Shown one piece after another: positions 1-6,108 of a DNA stretch of 8,930 nucleotides. This DNA comes from 2-02-FULL-66-22 sp964576535 (GTDB taxonomy: Bacteria > Methylomirabilota > Methylomirabilia > Methylomirabilales > 2-02-FULL-66-22): positions 1-8,930 of the forward strand of contig CAZNWB010000123.1 in NCBI GenBank assembly GCA_964576535.1, read 5' to 3'. The notes under the pieces are model-generated. The model did no database searches, had not been told where the DNA came from, and saw only the letters and a program-made list of their open reading frames with translations. The stretch's first letter is position 1. Every line of letters begins with the position of its first letter. Position numbers and translations under genes: made by a program.

Positions 1-2829
1 GAATGAGAAGGTCGCGCCCCGGTCCGGGTTGCTCGCAGCTCGGATCTCCCCCCCGTGTGCCTTGACGATCGAGCGGGTTATGGAGAGGCCCATGCCCATT
101 CCGGAAGGCTTCGTCGTATAGAAGGGCTCGAAGATCCGGTCCAGTCTCTCCTCCTTGATTCCGACCCCGGCATCCTGCACCTCGACTCGCACTGTTCCGC
201 CTTCTCCGCGCGTGGTGCGGATGACGAGACGACGGTCGCCTGGGACACTTGCCCCCATGGCCTCGAGCCCGTTCAGGATGAGATTCAGGAGGACCTGTTG
301 CAACTGGATCCTGTCGCCACGCACCAGTGGCAGATCCGAAGCGAGCTCCAGCGCAATCGCGATGTTCCTGAGGATGGCATCGGCGCCTGCGAGCGTGACC
401 ACCTCGCCGATCACCCCGTTGAGGTCGAGGGGCGCGAACTGGAACTCGCCCTTCTTCAGCAGGCCTCGTAGGCGGCGGATGACCTCGCCCGCCCGCTGGC
501 CATCCGCCACGATGTCCCCAAGGATCTCGCGCACCTCTGCGAGCGGCGGGGACGGGGCGGCCAGGAACCGCTCGCCCGCCTGGGCGTTGCTCACAATGGC
601 GGTGAGTGGCTGGTTCAGCTCGTGAGCCAGGGAGGCCGTGAGCTCCCCTATCGTCGTGACTCGGGTGACGTGGGCCAGTTGGTCTCGGTGCCGTTGGAGG
701 TCTTCCTCGGCCCACTTCCGTTCCGAGAGGTCGAGCAGGAATCCCCGAAGCTTTTCGGGGGTGCCGTCGGTCGATTCCACACGGACGATATCATTGAGCC
801 AGACGATGCGTCCGTCCGCTGCGATCATGCGGTATTGGAATTCGTAGTGTTCCAGATGGCTGGAGGATTCCGTGCAGAAGTCCACGGCGGATTTCCGATC
901 GTCCGGATGGATGTGGGACACCCAGAAGTCCTTCTCGTACCACGCTTCAATGGGATAGCCGAGAAGCTCGACTGCCTGAGGGCCGACATAGGTAAACAGC
1001 CAGGTTCTCGCGTCCGCCTCCCAGGGTATTGCCTTGGTTGTTTCCGCCAGTTGCCGAAAGCGCTCCTTGCTCGCTTGAAGCGCATCCTGAGCTTCCCGGC
1101 GTTGCACGATCTCGTCCTCCAGGATTTTGATGGTCCAGGAAAGCTCGGCCGTCCGCTCTTGAACCCGCCCTTCCAGCTTGTCATGGGCCTCCCGCAACGC
1201 CACTTCCGCCTGCTTTCGTTGGGTGATATCTTCGCAAACAATAAGGACAACGGGCTTGCCATCCGTGCCCCGAAGGGCGCGGGCGGCCTCCCTCACCCAC
1301 ATCAGGCTGCCATCCTTGCGGACCTTGCGTAACTCCCAATGAAAAAGGTGTTCGGGATTCTCCAAACACCGAGTGAGTTGCTGCAGCGCCGTGTCTCGGT
1401 CATCCGGGTGAAAGACCTTCAGGACCGATTGTCTCAGTAGCTCCTCGACGGTGTACCCAAGCTGTTCCGCACCAAACTTATTGACAGAAAGAACGGTTCC
1501 GCGTTCATCCACGGTGAAGTACATCGCCGGGTTTTCTTGGTACAAGACCCGATACCCTTCCTCGCTGGCGCGCAGGCCCTCCACTGCCCGCACGCGCTCC
1601 GTGATGTCCTGCAACAGCCAGACCTCGCCTCCGTCGAACCGGTACGTGACAGATTCGACGATCCGCTCCTCGCCGTCCTTCCGAGTGATTCGCCCTTCGC
1701 AGCAGGCCGGGAATCCGGCGGCCCGATCGGCTTCGTATCGACCTTGAAAGAATTCAGCCTGGGCGCCATGCAGGCTGCGAAACCACTGGGCGCGTGTGGT
1801 CAGTTCGGATCGCCGGTACCCGGTGATTGCTTCGGCGGCCTTATTCATAAAAAGGTGGTCGCCTTCGACGTAGACCGCCCCGGCCGGCAGATGTTCGACC
1901 ATCAGGCGCAGGCGGTGCTCGCGCGCGCTTACCTGGCGGTGGTGAAGTGCCGCAAGCAAGGCCAGCGCCCCAACCAAGATGACCAGGAATCCCCCGCCGA
2001 TCCGAACCGTCCAGAGCCTGGGTGAAACGGCCGCCCAGCCGCCCACAGGGATGGCCGCCAGTTGCCACGAACCATTGGACAGAGAGACATCCAAGATGAC
2101 CGGTATTGATTCAAAGATGGCCGGGTCCCCGAAAAAGATCTCGCCTTGCGCTCCCAGCCCATCCTTTCCCCTGAGGGCGTACTGGAGCCCTGTGGAGGCG
2201 TCGAAGAGCCCTGCCTCCTTCAGCAGGGTATCCCTGTCAATGAGGATCGTGGCCAGCCCCCAATATGGCCCGCTTGCGGGCGACCCCCCCGGCGGGGTCA
2301 GGTAAATTGGGGTGCGGCTGACGAAGGCCACTCCTCCCTGGACGAGTTGAACTGGACCTGCGACCACGGTCTGTTTGCTATCAAGCGCCCGCTGGACAGC
2401 CGCCCGCTGATCTGGCAGCTCCAAGAGCCGCAGCCCCCGGGCCTTTTCATTCCCCCGAAGGGGATAGAGGTGACTGACAATCGTGTTCTTCGCCAATTGG
2501 ATGCTGCGAATGCCGGTACTTCCCGCCATCAGCGCTCTGGCCAGGTCTTCAAACTGTGTCTCTGCAGCCTCGGGATGAATCGAGACATGGCTCACGAGGC
2601 CCCGGGTGAGAAACAGTCGCGCATTCAACGCCCCTTCCAGCCTTGCGCGGACGATGCTCAGCCGATGGATGACACTCGTCCGATTGGCCTCGTGGACGCG
2701 CTGTTGCTCTAAGCGGTCGGCAACCCAGACGAGTGCAAGGACCACCCCCGCGGCCAAAAGGGCCCCCAGGTAAGGCAATGCCTGTGATTTCAGGATCGGA
2801 TGTCGCACGTCAGAAGTCTCATATTCCAT
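1..2829 (-). CDS. CHASE-3xPAS sensor histidine kinase (3' end off window)
   Basis: Membrane-bound two-component sensor kinase, read from an ATG at 2829 through 943 sense codons to base 1 with no stop. Frame was checked at several internal points and is intact. Seen: TM1 at residues 18-37; a periplasmic CHASE-type domain at about 60-260 (FVSRTPIYL, then SNGSWQLAAIP); TM2 at about 277-294; PAS domains at about 310-412 (ends LLQDITERV), 422-540 (ends CEDITQRKQAE) and 590-706 (ends LDLSERKWAEE); a coiled-coil linker at 540-585. The H-box is HELNQPLTAIVSNAQA with phospho-acceptor His736. The ATPase shows N-box Asn853 (LILNGLEAMG), G1 DAGVGI at 886-891, an F-box FEPFYTTKP, and a G2 loop GMGMGLSIT at 910. 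The last visible residues are GATFSF, so only a few residues should be missing. The HELNQPL H-box is that of FixL/DctB-type kinases, which often pair with FixJ-like regulators. CHASE domains bind small extracellular ligands; this ligand is unknown. The SD is weak (AGGG 9 nt upstream of the ATG); an in-frame GTG lies at 2808. Confidence 0.93.
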   Translation of the reverse strand, partial: MEYETSDVRHPILKSQALPYLGALLAAGVVLALVWVADRLEQQRVHEANRTSVIHRLSIVRARLEGALNARLFLTRGLVSHVSIHPEAAETQFEDLARALMAGSTGIRSIQLAKNTIVSHLYPLRGNEKARGLRLLELPDQRAAVQRALDSKQTVVAGPVQLVQGGVAFVSRTPIYLTPPGGSPASGPYWGLATILIDRDTLLKEAGLFDASTGLQYALRGKDGLGAQGEIFFGDPAIFESIPVILDVSLSNGSWQLAAIPVGGWAAVSPRLWTVRIGGGFLVILVGALALLAALHHRQVSAREHRLRLMVEHLPAGAVYVEGDHLFMNKAAEAITGYRRSELTTRAQWFRSLHGAQAEFFQGRYEADRAAGFPACCEGRITRKDGEERIVESVTYRFDGGEVWLLQDITERVRAVEGLRASEEGYRVLYQENPAMYFTVDERGTVLSVNKFGAEQLGYTVEELLRQSVLKVFHPDDRDTALQQLTRCLENPEHLFHWELRKVRKDGSLMWVREAARALRGTDGKPVVLIVCEDITQRKQAEVALREAHDKLEGRVQERTAELSWTIKILEDEIVQRREAQDALQASKERFRQLAETTKAIPWEADARTWLFTYVGPQAVELLGYPIEAWYEKDFWVSHIHPDDRKSAVDFCTESSSHLEHYEFQYRMIAADGRIVWLNDIVRVESTDGTPEKLRGFLLDLSERKWAEEDLQRHRDQLAHVTRVTTIGELTASLAHELNQPLTAIVSNAQAGERFLAAPSPPLAEVREILGDIVADGQRAGEVIRRLRGLLKKGEFQFAPLDLNGVIGEVVTLAGADAILRNIAIALELASDLPLVRGDRIQLQQVLLNLILNGLEAMGASVPGDRRLVIRTTRGEGGTVRVEVQDAGVGIKEERLDRIFEPFYTTKPSGMGMGLSITRSIVKAHGGEIRAASNPDRGATFSF

Positions 2830-2874
2830 GCAAGAGAGCCCTGGCGTTCCAGGCGACCCTTGCGCCGGGAATTT

Positions 2875-2885
2875 CCCTCTCCCCC
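2875..2885. repeat. Partial copy of CCCTCTCCCCC repeat
   Basis: The 11 bases CCCTCTCCCCC, preceded by TTT, match 5742-5752, which is the left arm of a perfect hairpin. Here the right arm is missing, so this looks like a half-element in the leader of the kinase gene. It could be a decayed dispersed repeat or simple coincidence in C-rich sequence. Confidence 0.3.
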
Positions 2886-3002
2886 ATTACCCCCCGCTCC
2901 GAAACCACGCCGCCAGGGGCAGCGACAGCGGAACTCACCTGGGCTCCCCCGCGTCGGGAGGCATGGGCCGCTCATCCCGGATGACGGGTGAAGGCCCTCC
3001 TA

Positions 3003-3036
3003 GGTTTCAGTGCGGCCACCAGAATACACTGAACCC
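3003..3036. promoter_or_regulatory. Inverted repeat TTCAGTG-N14-CACTGAA, possible operator
   Basis: Perfect 7-bp arms TTCAGTG (3006-3012) and CACTGAA (3027-3033) are separated by 14 nt; after one mismatch the dyad gains two further G:C pairs at 3003-3004 and 3035-3036. The arms are centred about 190 nt upstream of the kinase start. The size and AT content of the arms within GC-rich DNA suit a dimeric DNA-binding protein. It could equally be a transcript stem-loop. No regulator is identified. Confidence 0.35.
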
Positions 3037-3146
3037 CGGGAGTCCACCAGTGGGTCATGGTGCCCGCTACGGTGTCGCTCCGCTCCAGGCTTGCGGAAGG
3101 CTCCACCCCGACCCGCCATGAAAGAGCACACCGGGGATCGGCACGC

Positions 3147-3162
3147 GTCGCGTTGACGCGAC
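3147..3162 (-). terminator. GC hairpin just downstream of mltF-like gene
   Basis: GTCGCG-TTGA-CGCGAC forms a perfect 6-bp stem with a 4-nt loop, starting 10 nt beyond the mltF-like stop codon. Its position suits a 3'-end processing or termination structure for the DUF2950-mltF transcript. There is no T-run after it on the minus strand, so it is not a standard intrinsic terminator; Rho-dependent ending or transcript stabilisation is possible. Confidence 0.35.
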
Positions 3163-3172
3163 CCCACTCCCG

Positions 3173-4666
3173 CTACTTGCCGGCGTTCTGCTTGATCGTT
3201 TCCCGGGCCTTCGCGCGCTCCGCCCGCTGCTCTTCGATCATTCTGTAGGCGAGGTAATACTTGTAGATGTTCGAGACGTAGGTCACCGTCTCGCGGCCGA
3301 TCTTCTCCGCGGCGATGAGCTCGACGTTGTCGAACCAGACATTGGGGTCGAGGCCGCGCTTGGCGGCCAGCTTGCGGAGCTGCTGGAGGCGGCCTGGCCC
3401 GGCGTTATAAGAGGCAAAGGTGAACAGCCCCTTGTTGAGCTGATCCATCGGCTCGTCCTTGTAGAACTGGTTCATCATGAAGCGCATGTACTTCACACCC
3501 GCGTGGATGTTGGGCTCGAGCTGGGTGATGTCGCCGACCGCCAGGTCCTTGCCGGTAGCCGGCATCACCTGCATCACGCCGATGGCCCCAACCGGACTCT
3601 TGGCCTCCTGGTTGAGCTGGGACTCCTGATAGCCCTGGGCCATCATCAGGAGGTAGTCCATCTCGTACTGGTCCCCGTACTTGCGGAAGAACTCCACCGT
3701 GCGCTCGAACTTGGCGATGTCCTCCGTGGAGGTCGCCTGCTTCGCCCACTTGGTGCTCTTCAGGTACTTCTGCAGAAGTTGGTTGCGTCGCGCCGAGCCC
3801 TCGGAATAGCGGGCGAGACGCGCGTTCAGTTCCGCCTTGAGCTGCGGGCTGTCCTTGCGGAGCATCCAGCCGATCTCGCCGCCGGTGCGGACGGCCACTT
3901 CTGGGTGGAGCACGAGCTTGGTGAAGATCTGCCTCCAGAACTTGGCGATGTGATCGTCGGCAATGGTCACCTTGACCAGGCCGGCATTCACCATCTCCAG
4001 GATGTCCTCCATCTCGAGGTTCTCGGGCGCCAGCCGCACCTTCACCGGGGCCTTGCCGGCCTTGGTGAACTCCGCGTTGAGCTTCTCGATGCTCTCGTAG
4101 AAGCTCGAGGACTTGCGGATGTAGACCTCCTTGCCCGAGAGATCTTGCACCGTGGTGATCGGCTCGGCCCCCGGCCCGGTGACCATGATCTCGGAGACGT
4201 TGCGCCACGTGGGATCGGAGAAGTCCACCTGCTTCAGGCGCTCCGGGGTGATCGTCAGGTTAGCCATGGCGATGTCCCCCCGCCCCTCCAGCAGGGCTGG
4301 GATGATCTTGTCCCGGGCCACCGGCACGAAGACGACAGCCACGCGGACATGCTTGCTCTTGAGCTTCTTGTTCAGATCCTCCTCGAACGACACACCCACA
4401 TCGTAGGCCATGCCACGCTGGGTCGCCCGGTCCACGAAGTACAACGTCTTCGAGTATGGAACGAGGATCCGGACCCGGCGCCGCTTGATCATGCCGTCGA
4501 GGTCGCCGGTCCACTTCCGTGTGACGATGTCGGGCAGGGCGTAGTCCGCCTGCCCCGAGGGGGCCGGAGACTTGGCGGCCGGCTTGCCCGGGGACTGGGC
4601 GCGAGCGCCCACGGCCAGGAGCAGAAGGGTGAAGGCGAGTGCCACAAAGAATGTACGCGTTTTCAT
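3173..4666 (-). CDS. mltF: MltF-like membrane-associated lytic murein transglycosylase
   Basis: Periplasmic enzyme expected to cleave the MurNAc-GlcNAc bond of peptidoglycan, leaving 1,6-anhydro-MurNAc ends. With the preferred start the protein has 497 residues; numbering here counts from an ATG four codons upstream (501 aa). Seen: a signal peptide with cleavage near VGARA-Q (27/28); a solute-binding family 3 domain at about 65-305, with GDIAMANLTITPERLKQVDF at 134-153; an SLT domain at about 335-475. SLT landmarks are catalytic Glu352 in QGYQESQLN, the GAIGVMQVMPATGK loop (364-377), FASYNAGPGRLQQL (421-434) and ETVTYVSNIYKYY (463-475). The SBP-SLT order and length match E. coli MltF (about 518 aa), where the N-terminal domain regulates activity. 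There is no lipobox, so it is soluble or held by other contacts. It begins 24 nt after the DUF2950 stop, hence a likely operon. The ATG at 4666 is preferred because the upstream ATG (4678) is immediately followed by its GAGGAG ribosome site. Confidence 0.93.
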   Translation of the reverse strand: MKTRTFFVALAFTLLLLAVGARAQSPGKPAAKSPAPSGQADYALPDIVTRKWTGDLDGMIKRRRVRILVPYSKTLYFVDRATQRGMAYDVGVSFEEDLNKKLKSKHVRVAVVFVPVARDKIIPALLEGRGDIAMANLTITPERLKQVDFSDPTWRNVSEIMVTGPGAEPITTVQDLSGKEVYIRKSSSFYESIEKLNAEFTKAGKAPVKVRLAPENLEMEDILEMVNAGLVKVTIADDHIAKFWRQIFTKLVLHPEVAVRTGGEIGWMLRKDSPQLKAELNARLARYSEGSARRNQLLQKYLKSTKWAKQATSTEDIAKFERTVEFFRKYGDQYEMDYLLMMAQGYQESQLNQEAKSPVGAIGVMQVMPATGKDLAVGDITQLEPNIHAGVKYMRFMMNQFYKDEPMDQLNKGLFTFASYNAGPGRLQQLRKLAAKRGLDPNVWFDNVELIAAEKIGRETVTYVSNIYKYYLAYRMIEEQRAERAKARETIKQNAGK

Positions 4667-4669
4667 CGT

Positions 4670-4676
4670 TCTCCTC
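4670..4676 (-). promoter_or_regulatory. Ribosome-binding site deciding the mltF-like start
   Basis: On the minus strand GAGGAGA lies directly before ACG-ATG. It ends 4 nt (from GAGGAG) before the ATG at 4666 and overlaps the G of the alternative ATG at 4678, which itself has no recognisable SD. This favours the start at 4666, which gives a conventional basic signal peptide beginning MKTRTFF. Confidence 0.7.
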
Positions 4677-4690
4677 ATGTAATTGCCAGG

Positions 4691-5665
4691 TCAGTTGGTC
4701 TGGCCCTTGGTCCAGGTCCTGTCGGGGTCGAAGTGGGTCATCGTCCGCCCCATCTCGACGGTCTTGGCGCCCAGATCCTTCTGGTAGACCACACCCTCCT
4801 GGCTGACCAGAAAGGTCATGACCCCCGACACGTCGTAGCGCAGCGGGAAGGCGACGAGCGCGAAGCCCTCCGTCATCCGGCCGTTGACCAGGTAGTCGCG
4901 GGCGCCACCGGGTGCATGCAGGCCCTGGGCAGTGAGGATCCGGTAGGCGTAGCCGCGATAGATCGGGACCTCGCCTTCCTTGGCGACTCCGTACCCTTCC
5001 CTGCCCGCGACCTCGACCAGCCCCGCCAGCGGGCCGGCCGTCTTGCCGGGCTGTCCCTCCCAGAAGAGGCCGTCGTGCTGCCCCGGGGTGCTCTTGAGCT
5101 TCTGCGCATACTCCCGCACGGCATCGCCGATGCGGGGAGCCCCGTGGTAGGCGCGCTGGGCCTCGACGTAGGCGAGAACAACATTGAGCGTGCTCAGCTC
5201 GGTCTTGCTCATGCGGCGGCTCAACAGGTCTTCGTGGCCCTCGCTCGGGTCGAACCGCCACCGGACCCCCTTCTTGACGATCGGGATCGGATAGGGCTGC
5301 TCGTTCTTGCCGAGCTGCAGCACGGAGCGGCTGTCGCTTTCGGCGACGACCTCGTGCCCCTCTTTGTAGAGGGAGAGAAACCAGGCGCGCTCATGCCGGT
5401 CGATCACCGGATCGCCGGAGAACACGAGCCGCCACGCCTTGTCTCCCAGGATATCCGCCACCGCCTTGGGGTCACCCTTCCGGTAGGCGGCCCCCAGGGC
5501 CTTCGAGGCCTCCGCGGGCGTGGCGAACGTCTTTTGCTGTCCGCTCTTGCCCTGGCCGAAGGCCGCAGGGAGGAAAAGAAGTCCCGCCGTCACCAGCAGG
5601 ACACATGCGCGCACGCCACGGCGCATGGCTGACCCACTCGTGAGACAGCCTTCCATCGCGTTCAT
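4691..5665 (-). CDS. DUF2950 family exported protein
   Basis: A 324-residue secreted protein of the DUF2950 family; its biochemical function is not known. Seen: an N-terminal signal peptide with hydrophobic core LLVTAGLLFLPAA (23-35) and likely cleavage near AFG-Q (37/38), then the family domain from about 46 to 318. Recognisable family segments are SGDPVIDRHERAWFL (83-97), PYPIPIVKKGVRWRFD (124-139), YVEAQRAY (166-173), YAQKLKSTPGQHDGLFW (186-202), GYAYRILTAQG (238-248), and the strongly conserved C-terminal part with DYLVNGRMTEGFALVAFP (257-274) and SGVMTFLVSQEGVVYQKDLG (280-299). The start at 5665 is chosen because GGAGG lies 7 nt upstream; a shorter start at 5626 (MRRGVRA) would also leave a good signal peptide. 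The open frame extends to 5899, but that extension runs through a hairpin repeat and looks non-coding. It is probably co-transcribed with the mltF-like gene 24 nt downstream, suggesting a periplasmic or cell-envelope role. Confidence 0.92.
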   Translation of the reverse strand: MNAMEGCLTSGSAMRRGVRACVLLVTAGLLFLPAAFGQGKSGQQKTFATPAEASKALGAAYRKGDPKAVADILGDKAWRLVFSGDPVIDRHERAWFLSLYKEGHEVVAESDSRSVLQLGKNEQPYPIPIVKKGVRWRFDPSEGHEDLLSRRMSKTELSTLNVVLAYVEAQRAYHGAPRIGDAVREYAQKLKSTPGQHDGLFWEGQPGKTAGPLAGLVEVAGREGYGVAKEGEVPIYRGYAYRILTAQGLHAPGGARDYLVNGRMTEGFALVAFPLRYDVSGVMTFLVSQEGVVYQKDLGAKTVEMGRTMTHFDPDRTWTKGQTN

Positions 5666-5672
5666 CGGCCGG

Positions 5673-5677
5673 CCTCC
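5673..5677 (-). promoter_or_regulatory. Ribosome-binding site for DUF2950 gene
   Basis: GGAGG on the minus strand, separated by 7 nt from the ATG at 5665. This is the best SD among the in-frame candidate starts (5665, 5656, 5626) and sets the chosen start. Confidence 0.65.
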
Positions 5678-5741
5678 ATGCGGTCCCGATCTCGCCAGGG
5701 CGGAGGAGTCGCGATCCAGACCATCATGCCGTGTCACTTTC

Positions 5742-5764
5742 CCCTCTCCCCCGACGGGAGAGGG
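5742..5764. repeat. Perfect hairpin CCCTCTCCC-N5-GGGAGAGGG
   Basis: A 9-bp perfect inverted repeat with loop CCGAC, in the 252-nt spacer between the 53-aa ORF stop (5918) and the DUF2950 start (5665). One arm recurs at 2875-2885. It is followed by the palindrome GGGTACCC at 5773-5780. Similar CCCTCTCCC...GGGAGAGGG elements are common dispersed intergenic repeats in GC-rich environmental genomes (recollection, not checked). No T-run follows on either strand, so an intrinsic terminator is unlikely. Apart from these structures I see nothing else definable in this spacer. Confidence 0.6.
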
Positions 5765-5917
5765 CACCCAGGGGGTACCCGGTGAAGGTGTCTGATCGGG
5801 CGATACATCAAGAACGCCTCGGCCACGGGTAGCCGGCTCAGTTCTCCCCTGGGGCCTACCTCGCTCCCGTCCCCATCGGCAATCCAGACCCCCGGGCATG
5901 GGTGGTCGGGCGGCGCC

Positions 5918-6079
5918 TTACCCCGCGAGCTGCACGTTCCGCAGCACCTCCTGGGGAAGATGCTCGGGGGCCGGGCTGACATGGATGTACTTGACGTTCC
6001 CGAGCGGGATGATCAGCAGCTCCCCGGCCACCCCGGCCAGGATCCGATCAGCCTCGAGCGCCCGCTTTACGGTCTTCAT
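5918..6079 (-). CDS. Small hypothetical protein, 53 aa
   Basis: An ORF of 53 residues beginning MKTVKRALEADRILAG and ending QEVLRNVQLAG, 29 nt after the stop codon of the octaheme cytochrome gene on the same strand. I do not recognise its family. The sequence looks like a real protein: a charged amphipathic start (residues 1-13), a hydrophobic strand-like core GELLIIPLGNVKYIHV (19-34), a PAPEHLP turn (36-42) and a helical end. No Cys, heme motif, signal peptide or transmembrane segment is present, so it is probably cytoplasmic. Its SD is doubtful: AGAGG lies only 1 nt from the ATG. The frame stays open upstream into the cytochrome gene, so it could alternatively be the remnant of a longer gene. 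Close spacing suggests co-transcription with the cytochrome. Confidence 0.5.
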   Translation of the reverse strand: MKTVKRALEADRILAGVAGELLIIPLGNVKYIHVSPAPEHLPQEVLRNVQLAG

Positions 6080-6108
6080 GCCTCTGCGGCAGCATCCAAA
6101 CAGGGTTC

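Larger units (their letters stand above)
2830..3172. other. Intergenic region between mltF-like gene and sensor kinase
   Basis: 343 nt with no convincing gene in either strand. The small open frames here are short, overlap one another and lack good ribosome-binding sites. It holds a 7-bp dyad (3006-3033), a GC hairpin just after the mltF stop (3147-3162), and a CCCTCTCCCCC stretch at 2875-2885 that is also found in the hairpin at 5742-5764. It should carry the promoter of the kinase on the minus strand. I could not identify a sigma-70 or sigma-54 promoter with correct spacing; the best -10-like hexamer, TATTCT, lies inside the dyad loop without a matching -35. Confidence 0.7.

Noticed and set aside
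55..2712. Series of plus-strand open frames opposite the sensor kinase
   Set aside because: The minus strand encodes a continuous kinase with all catalytic boxes; these frames are antisense shadows without recognisable motifs.
2827..2850. Sigma-54-like promoter (TGGAACG...TTGC) just before the kinase ATG
   Set aside because: The spacing between the GG and GC elements is far more than the required 10 nt, and the TTGC abuts the start codon.
3503..5632. 709-residue plus-strand open frame opposite the mltF-like and DUF2950 genes
   Set aside because: It is exactly antisense to two genes with strong family matches. The translation is His/Leu/Val/Gly/Asp-rich, as expected of an antisense frame in GC-rich DNA, with no domain or SD.
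5742..5764. Intrinsic terminator for the cytochrome transcript
   Set aside because: A good stem, but no T-run follows it on either strand; listed as a repeat instead.
5666..5899. 78-residue N-terminal extension of the DUF2950 protein (ATG at 5899)
   Set aside because: The extension would place the signal peptide inside the protein and runs through the hairpin repeat; the GGAGG site supports the start at 5665.
5734..5982. 82-residue minus-strand frame overlapping the 53-aa ORF and the hairpin
   Set aside because: Composition is Pro/Arg/Cys-biased and its tail is translated from the hairpin repeat; the overlapping 53-aa frame is more protein-like.
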